Shown in pieces: positions 41,491 through 50,088 of a stretch of DNA of 64,000 nt. Position 1 is the stretch's first letter, and every line of letters starts with the position of its first letter. The notes beneath the pieces were generated by a model, which saw only the letters and a program-made list of their open reading frames with translations, searched no databases and was not told where the DNA came from. Where the stretch lies: assembly GCA_030603275.1 (NCBI GenBank), contig JAUVYB010000004.1:23778-87777 (forward strand), in the 5' to 3' direction. The position numbers and the translations under genes are program-made. The DNA comes from Deltaproteobacteria bacterium (GTDB taxonomy: Bacteria > Chloroflexota > Dehalococcoidia > Dehalococcoidales > BS750m-G39).

Positions 41491-42147
41491 TTAGCCCCTC
41501 CCGCCAAATATTTTAGTGCCTACCCTCACCAGGGTGGCCCCCTCCTCAAGGGCGATGCGGTAGGAGTTGGTCATGCCCATGGAGAGGTATTTCATCTCCA
41601 CGTCGGGAAATTTGAGGGCTTTAATGCGGTCAAAGAGCCGGCGGGTAATAACAAAGTAGGGCCTTGAATCCTCGGGGTCACCGAAGCGGGGCCCCATGGT
41701 CATCAGCCCCATGACCTGGATGTTGGGCAGGTGGGAAATCTCCCTTATCAGCGCTTCGGCGTTTTCCGGCAGCACCCCCGCCTTCTGCTCCTCCCGGCCG
41801 CTGTTCACCTCGACCAGCACCGGCATCACCCTGCCCGCCTCGGCGCAGCGCTTATCAATCTCCCGCGCCAGGTCAACGGAATCGACGGTCTCTATCATAT
41901 CAAACAGGGCTACCGCCTTTTTCACCTTGTTTTTCTGCAAGCGTCCAATCATGTGCCACACGGCTTTATTGCCAATAGCGGCGCAGGCTTTTTCGGCTTC
42001 CTGGACGTAGTTTTCCCCGATAACCCTTGCGCCGGCTTCTACAGCCTGCAATACTTCATCGGGCGTCCGTTTCTTGGCGGCGGCCACCAGCTCCACCCCG
42101 GGGGGCAGCTCATCCAATAGCTTTAGGATATTCTCTTTAATTCCCAT
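41491..42147 (-). CDS. YggS-family PLP-binding protein (PLPBP)
   Basis: The 218-residue protein has the family pattern: PLP-binding Lys in LVAAAKKRTPDEV, GENYVQEAEKA, WHMIGRLQKNK, and LSMGMTNSYRIALEEGATLVRVGTKIFG at the end. PLPBP maintains vitamin B6 and amino-acid balance without known catalysis. The gene starts 23 bases after tRNA-Gln and is probably co-transcribed with the tRNA cluster. Confidence 0.95.
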   Translation of the reverse strand: MGIKENILKLLDELPPGVELVAAAKKRTPDEVLQAVEAGARVIGENYVQEAEKACAAIGNKAVWHMIGRLQKNKVKKAVALFDMIETVDSVDLAREIDKRCAEAGRVMPVLVEVNSGREEQKAGVLPENAEALIREISHLPNIQVMGLMTMGPRFGDPEDSRPYFVITRRLFDRIKALKFPDVEMKYLSMGMTNSYRIALEEGATLVRVGTKIFGGRG

Positions 42148-42169
42148 GATAAGGACTCTGGTAAAAAAC

Positions 42170-42243
42170 TGGCTGCCGAGCCAGGATTTGAACCTGGGCT
42201 AAGGGATTCAAAGTCCCCTGTGCTACCACTACACCACTCGGCA
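42170..42243 (-). tRNA. tRNA-Gln (TTG)
   Basis: Minus-strand tgccgag-tggtgtagtggtagcac..ggactttgaatcc..ggttcaaatcc..ctcggcagcca. Anticodon loop ctTTGaa. The acceptor stem pairs and CCA is encoded. Wobble U34 makes it one of the plausible tRNAs for Elp3-dependent modification. Confidence 0.95.
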
Positions 42244-42251
42244 ACGTGAAA

Positions 42252-42340
42252 TGGTGCCGAAGGTCGGACTCGAACCGACACGGGGGTCGCCCCCCAACAG
42301 TTTTTGAGACTGTCGCGTCTACCCATTCCGCCACTTCGGC
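42252..42340 (-). tRNA. tRNA-Leu (CAA)
   Basis: Minus-strand gccgaag-tggcggaatgggtagacgc..acagtctcaaaaactgt, anticodon CAA in the loop ctCAAaa. It has the long variable arm (ggggggcgaccccc) of Leu tRNAs, a T-arm ggttcgagtcc and an encoded CCA. Confidence 0.95.
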
Positions 42341-42352
42341 ATAAAATTCCTC

Positions 42353-42427
42353 TGGAGCGGAAGACGAGATTCGAACTCGCGACCCTCTCCTTGGCAAGGA
42401 GATGCTCTACCGCTGAGCTACTTCCGC
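42353..42427 (-). tRNA. tRNA-Gly (GCC)
   Basis: Minus-strand gcggaag-tagctcagcggtagagc..ctccttgccaaggag, anticodon GCC; T-arm agttcgaatct; acceptor cttccgc plus encoded CCA. Second in the tRNA unit. Confidence 0.95.
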
Positions 42428-42428
42428 T

Positions 42429-42471
42429 TAACACCCGCGAAAATCAAAGATTTTCGCGGGGACCCGTTTTA
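42429..42471. repeat. TA-flanked palindromic element E1 in tRNA spacer
   Basis: Between TA dinucleotides lies acacccgcgaaaatc-aaa-gattttcgcggggacccgttt, with a perfect 12-bp stem (cccgcgaaaatc). It sits in the spacer between tRNA-Phe and tRNA-Gly. The same pattern recurs at 48139 and 48988. Confidence 0.75.
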
Positions 42472-42482
42472 CCACTGTAAGA

Positions 42483-42558
<76 letters not shown>

Positions 42559-42567
42559 ACGAACTTA

Positions 42568-42596
42568 ATTGTATCTATTAGGCGTGTTAGTGTCAA
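42568..42596 (-). promoter_or_regulatory. Consensus promoter of the tRNA-yggS unit
   Basis: On the minus strand TTGACA (42596-42591), a 17-base spacer and TACAAT (42573-42568), nine bases before the 5' end of tRNA-Phe. Confidence 0.8.
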
Positions 42597-42621
42597 GCAA
42601 TAGCCCCTGCTGGACAGGTAC

Positions 42622-42662
42622 TTGACATGAGAATAAATTCGTTATAAAGTAATATCATGTCA
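42622..42662 (+). promoter_or_regulatory. Promoter-operator of the PadR-MFS unit
   Basis: An 8-bp perfect inverted repeat, tgacatga (42623-42630) and tcatgtca (42655-42662), brackets a TTGACA -35 (42622-42627) and a TATAAA -10 candidate (42643-42648, short 15-base spacer). PadR regulators bind dyads of this sort, so this is a likely autoregulatory site. Confidence 0.55.
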
Positions 42663-42682
42663 CAATATCGGGAGGCGTTATC

Positions 42683-42988
42683 ATGCTTGCTAGGGAGTTT
42701 TTCCTGGGGTTTATAAAGATACACATCCTGTATCATGCTTCAAAAGAGCCTATCTTCGGCGTGGAGATAACTGAGGAGCTGGCCAGACACGGCTATAGCA
42801 TTAGCCCCGGTACTTTGTATCCAACGCTACATCGCCTGGAAAAAGAAGGCTATTTAAAAAGCAGCTCAAAAGCGGTTAATGGCAGAGTGAGGAGATACTA
42901 CCGGGCTACTGCCGAAGGGAAGCTGGTGCTGAAAGAGTCTAAGAAGAAAATCAGGGAACTGGTCACCGAGGTCATTGAGGAGAAGTAG
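42683..42988 (+). CDS. PadR-family transcriptional regulator
   Basis: The 101-residue winged-helix protein has the PadR core: FIKIHILYHASKEPIFGVEITEELARHGYSISPGTLYPTLHRLEKEGYLKSSSKAVNGRVRRYYRATAEGKLVL. PadR proteins usually repress a neighbouring transporter gene and respond to its substrate. SD gggaggcg precedes ATG 42683. The MFS start immediately follows its stop, so the two are translationally coupled. Confidence 0.94.
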   Translation: MLAREFFLGFIKIHILYHASKEPIFGVEITEELARHGYSISPGTLYPTLHRLEKEGYLKSSSKAVNGRVRRYYRATAEGKLVLKESKKKIRELVTEVIEEK

Positions 42989-44212
42989 TTGGTAGAACCT
43001 TCAACTGCTGACGCCAGCCGCAAGAGAATCTGGGGGCTTAACCCTAACGTTTTCTTTCTGGGTATAGTCAGCCTGCTGACCGATGTCTCATCCGAGATGA
43101 TTTTTACCATCGTCCCTCTCTTTCTATTCAATGTGCTGGGGATAGGGACTCCTGTTATAGGTCTCGTCGGCGGGCTTTCTGAGAGCATCGATGCCATCTT
43201 CAGGATATTCAGCGGCTGGCTCAGCGACCGGACGGGGAAGCGCAAACCGCTGGCGGTACTGGGCTACAGCATTTCTACCGTGGCTAAGCCCTTTATGTAC
43301 CTGGCATCAAGCTGGGGAGCGGTGCTGGCGGTAAGATTTAGCGATAGAATCGGGAAGGGCATCCGCACCTCACCCCGCGATGCCCTGGTGGCTGATTCGG
43401 TTTCGGCCGGGGAGAGGGGGAGGGGATTTGGCCTGCACCGGGCTATGGATACCTTTGGCGCCTTCCTCGGATTGGCCATAGCCGCCGTAATTATCTATCA
43501 GGTACAGGGTGGGGAGCTGGCGCTTAGCCTGGATACCTACCATTGGCTGGTAGTGGTGGGGGTGGTGCCGGCAGTGCTGGCGGTGCTGGTGCTGCTGTTT
43601 TTTGTCCGGGAGAGGAGACAGTCTTCAGCAGGTAATACCAGCTCTCAGGTGAGCCTCAAGAGTATAGGCGGCTTCGATACCCGTTTCAAGCTGTTTCTGG
43701 CTATTATGGCGGTGTTTACCCTGGGCAATTCCAGCGACTTCTTCGTTATCTTAAGGGCGCAGGACCTGGGCTCACCGGTTCTGTATGTGGTGTTGATGCT
43801 GGTGGTGTTTAACATCGCCTATGCGGCTACCTCTATACCGGCGGGGATACTTTCCGACCGGCTGGGGAGAAGGTGGGTTATCACCCTGGGCTGGTTTATC
43901 TATGCCCTGGTCTATCTGGGGTTTGCCCTGGCATCGGAGCTATGGCAGATCTGGCTGCTCTTTGCCGGCTACGGGGTCTACTACGGAATGGTGGAGGGGG
44001 CGGCACGAGCCTTTGTCGCCGATTTAGTCCCCGAGGAGAAGAGGGGCACCGCCTACGGACTTTATCACGGAGTGGTCGGGCTTACCCTCCTCCCCGCCAG
44101 CCTGATTGCCGGGTGGCTGTGGCAGGCTTACAGCCCCGCCACCCCCTTTTACCTTGGCGCTTGTCTTGCCTTTCTGGCTATGCTGGGGATTATGGCTCTT
44201 ATCAAGGAATAA
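42989..44212 (+). CDS. MFS transporter, PadR-coupled
   Basis: The 407-residue protein has 12 membrane helices and the MFS loop motif (GWLSDRTGKRKPL; GILSDRLGRRWVITLG). Its GKGIRTSPRDALVADSV and GRGFGLHRAMDTFGAFLG segments are typical of a drug or sugar-phosphate-like MFS group widespread in anaerobes. The start is TTG 42989, directly after the padR stop with a gaggag site inside that gene. The substrate is unknown; drug or metabolite efflux is likely given the PadR partner. Confidence 0.92.
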   Translation: MVEPSTADASRKRIWGLNPNVFFLGIVSLLTDVSSEMIFTIVPLFLFNVLGIGTPVIGLVGGLSESIDAIFRIFSGWLSDRTGKRKPLAVLGYSISTVAKPFMYLASSWGAVLAVRFSDRIGKGIRTSPRDALVADSVSAGERGRGFGLHRAMDTFGAFLGLAIAAVIIYQVQGGELALSLDTYHWLVVVGVVPAVLAVLVLLFFVRERRQSSAGNTSSQVSLKSIGGFDTRFKLFLAIMAVFTLGNSSDFFVILRAQDLGSPVLYVVLMLVVFNIAYAATSIPAGILSDRLGRRWVITLGWFIYALVYLGFALASELWQIWLLFAGYGVYYGMVEGAARAFVADLVPEEKRGTAYGLYHGVVGLTLLPASLIAGWLWQAYSPATPFYLGACLAFLAMLGIMALIKE

Positions 44213-44228
44213 GGATTGGGGCGGGGTA

Positions 44229-44257
44229 TTGACAAGCTCCTGGCTGGGGACTAGACT
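44229..44257 (+). promoter_or_regulatory. Promoter of the ABM-domain gene
   Basis: TTGACA at 44229-44234, a 17-base spacer and TAGACT at 44252-44257, 50 bases before ATG 44308. Confidence 0.7.
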
Positions 44258-44307
44258 CAAGTCCCTGCAGATAAAACAGTGTCAGGGGGGGGAAGGGGGC
44301 GGAAGTA

Positions 44308-44604
44308 ATGATAAAAGTTATCGTAGGCTACAGAGTGAAGACAGGTGCGGACATAAAGCCCCTGCTGCTGAAGCTCAGGATGAATATCATGCAGTATCCG
44401 GGCTTTGTGGGGGCTGAGAACCTGACCCACCGGCGAGACAGCTCTATCACTCTCACAATAAGCACCTGGGAGGGAGTTGAGAACTGGGTGGCATGGGAAC
44501 AGTCAAAGGTGAGGGCGGAGCTGCTCAAAGAAATCGAGCCACTGGTGGAGGACCAGACCAGGGTGGAATTATACGATTTAATGCCGACCGCGAGGTGGGT
44601 CTAA
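44308..44604 (+). CDS. ABM-domain (antibiotic biosynthesis monooxygenase-like) protein
   Basis: The 98-residue protein (MIKVIVGYRVKTGADIKPLLLKLRMNIMQYPGFVGAENLTHRRDSSITLTISTWEGVENWVAWEQS) fits the dimeric alpha/beta ABM fold. Members degrade heme, oxidise quinols or have unknown roles. A strong purine-rich ribosome site (gaagggggcggaag) precedes ATG. A related gene is at 53972-54256. It is convergent with panC. Confidence 0.85.
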   Translation: MIKVIVGYRVKTGADIKPLLLKLRMNIMQYPGFVGAENLTHRRDSSITLTISTWEGVENWVAWEQSKVRAELLKEIEPLVEDQTRVELYDLMPTARWV

Positions 44605-44612
44605 TGCGCCCG

Positions 44613-45446
44613 CTACCCCACCACCACATTGTCTATCAGCCTGGTATCCCCGATTCTTACCGCCATTGATATCAGAGTCAGGGGTTTTAGCTCGTCCAGT
44701 TCGTCCAAAGTCTCGGCGGCGGCGATGCTGATATAGTCAATATCGGCTAACGGCTGCTGCTGAATAAGGGCGGTCATCTGCTTACGGATGGCGGCGGCGT
44801 CTCTCTCCCCCTCACCATAAAGCTTCTGCGCCAGGGTTAGTGCCTGATAAAGAACTGCTGCCTGCTTTCTTTCTTCGGGGTTTAGATAGGTATTGCGGCT
44901 GCTCATAGCCAGGCCGTCGGGCTCGCGCACCGTGGGCACGGCAACTACCTCCATGTTCATATCAAGGTCAGCCACCATCTTGCGGATAACTAACAGCTGC
45001 TGGGCGTCCTTCTGCCCGAAATAGGCTCTATCCGGCCTGACCAGCTCAAACAGCCGGGCGACCACGGTAGCCACCCCCCGGAAGTGACCGGGGCGGGATG
45101 CTCCCTCCAATCGTTCGCCGAGCCCGCCTACCTCCACCCAGCTATCAAAGCCGGGGGGGTAAATCTCCTCAACCGTGGGCATAAAGACAAGGTCAACCCC
45201 CTCCCCCTCCAGTAGAGCCAGGTCGCGCTTGGGGTCGCGGGGGTACTGCCTGAAATCTTCTTTGGGGCCGAACTGGGTGGGGTTAACGAAGATGCTGACC
45301 GTTACCGAGGCGTTTTCGGCCCTGGCCTGCCTGACTAAAACTAAATGGCCCTGGTGGAGGTAGCCCATGGTGGGGACAAAGCCGACCGGCCCGGGCATTT
45401 TACCCCTTAGTTTTTCCAGGTCGGATACAGTTTCAACGATTTTCAT
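44613..45446 (-). CDS. panC: Pantothenate synthetase
   Basis: The 277-residue enzyme joins pantoate and beta-alanine using ATP. It has the class I synthetase-like motif FVPTMGYLHQGHLVLV, FVNPTQFGPKEDFRQYPRD, YFGQKDAQQL and the KMSKS-like LAMSSRNTYLNPEER. Downstream of panB on the same strand, but separated by a 307-bp repeat island. Whether it is still read from the pan leader promoter depends on read-through. Confidence 0.97.
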   Translation of the reverse strand: MKIVETVSDLEKLRGKMPGPVGFVPTMGYLHQGHLVLVRQARAENASVTVSIFVNPTQFGPKEDFRQYPRDPKRDLALLEGEGVDLVFMPTVEEIYPPGFDSWVEVGGLGERLEGASRPGHFRGVATVVARLFELVRPDRAYFGQKDAQQLLVIRKMVADLDMNMEVVAVPTVREPDGLAMSSRNTYLNPEERKQAAVLYQALTLAQKLYGEGERDAAAIRKQMTALIQQQPLADIDYISIAAAETLDELDELKPLTLISMAVRIGDTRLIDNVVVG

Positions 45447-45753
45447 GATATTATCTGCCCCACCCCTTTTTTAAACAGTTGTTCTTCTTCCCATACCCTC
45501 CCGCCCAAAAAGGCTCCGCCTCTTTTCACCTCTATCCCCTACCCACAAAGCAATGGATTGGGGTGCCAACCCCTATGGGCGGGTGGGTGGGTAGCAAGAC
45601 CCAAAAACCCTATATTTCATTCCCCCCAAGGGTGGTGGGCGAAGCTTACCTTAAAGGGTGGCGGGCGGGAAAAGATTTTAAAGCTTCGGGGGAGAATATT
45701 AGAGAGGGGCTAACGCCCCTCTTAAACTCACCTCAACAAATGATTAGCCCGGT
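45447..45753. repeat. Repeat island 12 inside the pan gene cluster (reversed D, C)
   Basis: A reversed D (cttcttcccataccctcccgcccaaaaaggc) is at about 45484-45514 and a C with degenerate end (aaagggtggcgggcgggaaaagattttaaag) at about 45653-45683. A short agaggggctaacgcccctct stem (about 45704-45723) ends just before panB. The island breaks the panB-panC junction and might reduce panC expression. Confidence 0.75.
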
Positions 45754-46536
<783 letters not shown>

Positions 46537-46923
46537 CTATTTCTCCCAGAGGGGCAGCGTCTCTACCGCCGATTTGACCTCGGTGATAACATTCTTTTCG
46601 TCAACATATACACGGGTGGGGCAGTGATTATGTACCTCCGCCTCCTCAACCTGGCGGTAGGTAAGGATGATAACCCTGTCTCCCGCGCCGGCCAAACGGG
46701 CGGCAGCACCCTGGATGCCAATCTCCCCGCTGTCGGCTTCGGCCTCAATGGCGTAGGTCTCAAAGCGGGCGCCGTTGTTGATGTTCAGCACATGAACCTG
46801 CTCGAAGGGGAGGATGTCGGCCGCTTCCATCAGCTTCTTGTCAATACTGATGCTCCCTTCATAGTAGATATTGGCGTGGGTGACGCAGGCCTGGTGGATT
46901 TTGCTCTTTAGCATTGTTCTCAT
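46537..46923 (-). CDS. panD: Aspartate 1-decarboxylase
   Basis: PanD makes beta-alanine from aspartate with a pyruvoyl cofactor formed by self-cleavage. ATG 46923 is chosen (ggagg five bases upstream), giving 128 residues beginning MRTMLKSKIHQACVTHANIYYEGSISID; the Gly23-Ser24 cleavage site is intact. The longer ORF start has no ribosome site. It directly precedes panB. Confidence 0.96.
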   Translation of the reverse strand: MRTMLKSKIHQACVTHANIYYEGSISIDKKLMEAADILPFEQVHVLNINNGARFETYAIEAEADSGEIGIQGAAARLAGAGDRVIILTYRQVEEAEVHNHCPTRVYVDEKNVITEVKSAVETLPLWEK

Positions 46924-46944
46924 CACAACCTCCAAATAATTTAT

Positions 46945-47808
46945 TCAATCGGGTTGTTCCAGAATAGTTTGCAATTCCCGGGCTTGAGATTGATTTATTT
47001 TTCCCTTGTCCAGGGCGATGGGGATGGTCTGACGGCCAAGCTCACGGTAGGTGGAGACGAGTTTGGGGGCGGTCTGCTGGAGGGCGTCAAGGTGTTTGTT
47101 GATGGTGCCGATATCGCCGCGAGCGATTGGGCCGGTGAGGCAGTTGGGGATACCGATAGTCTCGATATTATGAAGCGTCCCGCGGAGCAGCGGGACTAAG
47201 GCTTTAGTGGCTTTTTGCTGGGGGATATCAAAGGTCTGCCAGAGGTCGGTGGCCAGCTTGACCAGGGTTACCATATAGTTGCAGGCAAAGACGGCGGCGG
47301 CGTGGTAGAGAACCTTGTCGCTGGCTTTAAGCTCTACCCACTGGCCGTCAAGTGCGGCTGCCATACTTTTAAGAGTGCCCAGCAGTGGCTCTTCCGCCTC
47401 CAGGGCAAATGTCGAGCCGGGTATATTCTCTATAGCCTGCCGGGGGCTGGCGAAGGTCTGCAGGGGGTGAAAGGCGCCCACTTTAGCCCCGGCTTCTTTA
47501 GCCGGCTGGAGAATATCGGTGGAGTCGGCGCCGCTGCAGTGGGCCACACTCTGACCGGGGCGCCAGTTAATCTTGGAGACTACGGAGGCGATGGCGTTAT
47601 CGGGGGTGGTAATAAAGATAAGCTCGGCGTTATCGGCAACCATCTGGCTGTCATCAAATACGCGGCAGCCGCCGGCTGCCTGCGCCAGCTTTTGGGCCGA
47701 TGCCCGGCTGAGGCTGGATACGGCCACCACGGGATAGCCCCTGCCGGCCAGCCGTGCCGCCAGGGCAGTGCCCACCGTTCCCGCCCCGATAAAGCCCAGT
47801 TTTAACAT
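46945..47808 (-). CDS. DUF2520 Rossmann-fold reductase, possible PanG-type ketopantoate reductase
   Basis: The 287-residue protein begins with a NAD(P)-binding motif (LGFIGAGTVGTALAARLAGRG) followed by IFITTPDNAIASVVSKI and GAFHPLQTFASP, which are DUF2520 hallmarks, and a helical C-terminal domain. Being the first gene of the panD-panB unit points to pantoate synthesis. Ketopantoate reductase is the only pantothenate step otherwise absent here. A DUF2520-like protein named PanG fills that role in Francisella; equivalence is inferred. It follows the leader terminator by 18 bases. Confidence 0.78.
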   Translation of the reverse strand: MLKLGFIGAGTVGTALAARLAGRGYPVVAVSSLSRASAQKLAQAAGGCRVFDDSQMVADNAELIFITTPDNAIASVVSKINWRPGQSVAHCSGADSTDILQPAKEAGAKVGAFHPLQTFASPRQAIENIPGSTFALEAEEPLLGTLKSMAAALDGQWVELKASDKVLYHAAAVFACNYMVTLVKLATDLWQTFDIPQQKATKALVPLLRGTLHNIETIGIPNCLTGPIARGDIGTINKHLDALQQTAPKLVSTYRELGRQTIPIALDKGKINQSQARELQTILEQPD

Positions 47809-47826
47809 ATTAAGCCAAATCGCACT

Positions 47827-47858
47827 AAAAAAGCCTTCTCCGACACAGCAGAGAAGGC
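47827..47858 (-). terminator. Intrinsic terminator in the pan leader
   Basis: On the minus strand gccttctc-tgctgtgtcg-gagaaggc followed by tttttt, 18 bases before the DUF2520 gene start. Its position inside the leader suggests regulated read-through rather than a simple end. Confidence 0.8.
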
Positions 47859-47973
47859 ATCAACATAGGATTCTGTTTCTGCCGTCTCGGTCATATCCGA
47901 TCCAAGCGACTCAGATTGTTAAAAGTCTTTACTTAAAGGGAGCTTACCGCCCTTTCGGGTCGATAGCTCTGGC
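47859..47973 (-). ncRNA. Structured pan leader RNA (pan-motif candidate)
   Basis: Between promoter and terminator, the minus-strand RNA forms gagctatcgaccc-gaaa-gggcggtaagctc (47969-47940), a hairpin with a GAAA loop and internal bulges. A second hairpin, tctg..gtc..tcgg-atatga-ccga..gac..caga, follows. The pan RNA motif was found by comparative genomics ahead of panB/C/D genes in Chloroflexi, Firmicutes and deltaproteobacteria; place, gene context and phylum all fit. Control is probably by termination. The ligand, if any, is not known to me. Confidence 0.65.
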
Positions 47974-47979
47974 ACCTAA

Positions 47980-48008
47980 AGTATAAAAGCTGATTATTTT
48001 TTTGTCAA
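47980..48008 (-). promoter_or_regulatory. Consensus promoter of the pan operon
   Basis: Minus strand TTGACA (48008-48003), a 17-base spacer and TATACT (47985-47980); transcription would start near 47973, just at the leader hairpins. Confidence 0.85.
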
Positions 48009-48054
48009 TAACCCTTAGGTCATGGGGTTTTATTGGGCTCTCTGCGCCTCAACG

Positions 48055-48380
48055 CTTAGATATTTGCTTACCAACCTACCCCTTTATCCCCCTCCCTTAC
48101 CAGGGAGGGGGAAGGGTTTTTTAAGAAGAGGGGCTTTACACCCCCAAAAAACTTTGTTTTTTCGGGGGCCCCGTATGCGCCCCTCTTAAACACCCCACTG
48201 GGTTAACAACTTTTTACAGGGGTGGGATAAAAAGGGCTTTAGCCCTTTTACATTAAGGGCGGCGGGCGGGAAAAGATATAAAACGGGGTGGGGAAAAGAG
48301 ATGAAAATAGGCGAAGCCTGTTTGGGCGGGAGGGTATGGGAAGATAAACAAGACTTTAAAATGGGGCGGGGCAACGCCTC
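48055..48380 (+). repeat. Repeat island 13 (B with nested E2, C, D)
   Basis: Module B spans about 48072-48197. Its second stem is split by element E2 between gggcttta and tatgcgcccctct. After taaacacccc come a stem agggctttagccct, C at about 48254-48294, and D at about 48318-48345. No ORF here is credible. Confidence 0.78.
48137..48175. repeat. TA-flanked palindromic element E2 nested in module B
   Basis: Between TA dinucleotides: cacccccaaaaaac-ttt-gttttttcgggggccccg. It lies in the loop of the second B hairpin, so removal of E2 plus one TA would restore a normal B (ggggcttatgcgcccc). Confidence 0.75.
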
Positions 48381-48406
48381 GGAAAAATGTGCGTCAGCTT
48401 ATACTT

Positions 48407-48973
48407 CTACCCGCCGCCGGGCTTGACCAGGGGGATTCTGGCGGCACAGAGCGGGCAGTCTTCCGGTGAGTAGGCCACGGTTTCCACCCGCAGGCAGCTG
48501 AACAGGGGAAACCCAAAATCTATATTCTGCTCGGAGCGGTCAACCAGCACCCCGATGCCGATGATTTTACCCTTTAGCTTTTCCACCGCCGCTATAACCT
48601 CGCGGATAGACTTGCCGGTGGTGAGGATGTCATCCACAATGAGGACTTTTTCGCCGGGGTTGATGGTAAAGCCGCGCCGGAAAGCCCGCTCCTTTTCGCC
48701 TGTTTTTTCGGCAAAGATGCCCCTTACCCCCAGCTGTCTGGCCACCTCAAAGGCGAGGATAATGCCGCCGGTGGTCGGTGCCGCTACCACCCCGATTTCC
48801 TGCCCGCGGAAATGGTCGACAATCAGGCGGCAGAGCTGCTCGGTGTAACCGGGGTACTGCAACACCCTGAACTTCTCCCAGTAGACCGGGGAGTGCAGGC
48901 CGGAGGTGAGCAGGAAGTGCCCTTTCAGTATCGCCCCGGCTTTCTCAAAGATTTCTTCTGAGTTATTTATCAA
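48407..48973 (-). CDS. pyrE: Orotate phosphoribosyltransferase
   Basis: The 188-residue product from TTG 48973 fits normal PyrE size; the ORF-track start at 49153 reaches through repeat DNA into lepB. The PRPP-binding loop is VLIVDDILTTGKSIREVI, and VVAAPTTGGIILAFEVARQLGVRGIFAEKT is the substrate side. It makes OMP in pyrimidine synthesis. The only ribosome site, gggggtgagg, is part of the repeat module that borders the gene (also seen at 14440-14451). A GTG two codons upstream is an alternative start. Confidence 0.9.
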   Translation of the reverse strand: MINNSEEIFEKAGAILKGHFLLTSGLHSPVYWEKFRVLQYPGYTEQLCRLIVDHFRGQEIGVVAAPTTGGIILAFEVARQLGVRGIFAEKTGEKERAFRRGFTINPGEKVLIVDDILTTGKSIREVIAAVEKLKGKIIGIGVLVDRSEQNIDFGFPLFSCLRVETVAYSPEDCPLCAARIPLVKPGGG

Positions 48974-49109
48974 CCTCACCCCCTGTAAGCACCCAGAAAA
49001 ATCTTCGATTTTCCCGGGAACCCGCTTTATCCCCCTCTCCAATCTTGGAGATGGGGAAGGATAGCTTTTGAATGGGCTTCGCCCCTTCAATCTACCCCAA
49101 TAAAGTAAG
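48974..49109. repeat. Repeat island 14 upstream of pyrE (B-like unit with nested E3)
   Basis: Read on the plus strand, caacctcaccccctgta is followed by element E3 (48988-49027), then tatccccctctcc-aatctt-ggaga.gggg, atgggcttcgcccc and tctacccc. The uninterrupted form of this unit is seen in reverse at about 14400-14456. It forms the pyrE 5' leader. Confidence 0.75.
48986..49029. repeat. TA-flanked palindromic element E3
   Basis: Between TA dinucleotides: agcacccagaaaaatc-ttc-gattttcccgggaacccgctt. Compared with the intact unit (cctgtatcccc), it appears inserted at TA with TA duplicated. It begins about 15 bases upstream of the pyrE start. Confidence 0.75.
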
Positions 49110-49634
49110 CTATTCTTCCTCCGGGAAGTAATCGGGGACGACTCCCCACACATCCGGCGGCCAGATTATCAGCCAGGCCTTGCCGATTATATCCTCCCGG
49201 GGTACCGTCCAGCCGGTATGGGAATCGTTGCTGTTATTGCGGTTATCGCCCAGAACCCAGTACTCGTTCTCGGGGATTATTTCCACGCTATAAGTATAGT
49301 TTGGCGGATTCTTGATATAGGGCTCAAGCAGAGGAAGATTCTCGATATATACCACCCCGTCCTTCACCTCTACCCGCTCGCCGGGCAGGGCGATGATGCG
49401 CTTAATTAAATCTTCCTCCATGTTTTTAGGGGGGAGAAAGACGATTACATCGCCCCTTTCCGGCTCGTGAAGTTTATAAGCCAGCTTGGTGGCTACTATC
49501 CGCTCCCCCTCATGAAAGCTGGGCTGCATGCTGGCGCCGATTACCACGAAATTCTGCACGGTGAATTGCAGGGCGAAGAAGATGACTACAGCCAGTATTA
49601 CCGTTATGACTATGTCGCGGAAAAACGCTCGCAT
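49110..49634 (-). CDS. lepB: Signal peptidase I
   Basis: The 174-residue protein has one N-terminal membrane helix (IVITVILAVVIFFALQFTV), the catalytic Ser in VIGASMQPSFHEGE and the general-base Lys in LIKRIIALPGERVEV; YWVLGDNRNNSNDSHTGWTVP is box E. It removes Sec signal peptides from exported proteins such as those in this window. Upstream of pyrE on the same strand, separated by repeat island 14. Confidence 0.95.
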   Translation of the reverse strand: MRAFFRDIVITVILAVVIFFALQFTVQNFVVIGASMQPSFHEGERIVATKLAYKLHEPERGDVIVFLPPKNMEEDLIKRIIALPGERVEVKDGVVYIENLPLLEPYIKNPPNYTYSVEIIPENEYWVLGDNRNNSNDSHTGWTVPREDIIGKAWLIIWPPDVWGVVPDYFPEEE

Positions 49635-50040
49635 TTAGTGGCTATGTCCTTTCCAGATCATACTATTATACCCTATATAACGTTATCCATCCAGAGGGGA
49701 AAAAGGGGCATTAACCCCACCATTTTAACTATTGTTCTTCTACCCACCCACCTATTATATTTTACTTTTATTTATTAAGGGAACCCTATCCCCTTTATCC
49801 CCTTTCCCTTCGCCAAGGGGGAGGGGAATACTATATTTAAAAGAGGGGCGTAGCCCTCTTAGACACCCCTGATAGCAGGATTTTGGGGGTAAAGGGGCAA
49901 TAGGCGGGGGACTCGGGGAAAAAGAGCGCATTTAAAACGGGGCGGGGAAATAGAAGATTATAGAGGTGAAACCTCTTAAGGGCGGGTGGGTGGGACGCAA
50001 AACACGACTTTAAAAGAAGGAGGGTGAGGGTGTTAAATAA
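49635..50040 (+). repeat. Repeat island 15 (B, partial C and D-like pieces)
   Basis: Module B spans about 49783-49879 with an altered first stem (cccctttccc-ttcgcc-aagggggagggg) and agaggggcgtagccctct. Degenerate C pieces (catttaaaacggggcgggg; taagggcgggtgggtggg) follow to about 50000. No FMN riboswitch-like sequence was found ahead of the riboflavin genes. Confidence 0.7.
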
Positions 50041-50049
50041 TTATTGAAG

Positions 50050-50079
50050 TTGCACTTTTTTTGTAGTAGATGCTAGAAT
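50050..50079 (+). promoter_or_regulatory. Promoter of the riboflavin genes
   Basis: TTGCAC at 50050-50055, an 18-base spacer with a T-tract, and TAGAAT at 50074-50079, only nine bases before ATG 50089. Transcription would start at or next to the start codon, so ribD may be translated without a leader. Confidence 0.55.
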
Positions 50080-50088
50080 GGCTATGCT

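Noticed and set aside
42123-42434. ORFs 42123..42434 and 42137..42397
   Set aside because: They span the tRNA-Gln, tRNA-Leu and tRNA-Gly genes and have no ribosome site.
48974-49153. N-terminal extension of pyrE in the ORF track
   Set aside because: The extra 60 codons read through repeat island 14 and into lepB; family length and ribosome site favour the TTG at 48973.
49900-50088. FMN riboswitch ahead of ribD
   Set aside because: G-rich repeat text here superficially resembles parts of the RFN element, but the conserved core strings and stem order are missing.
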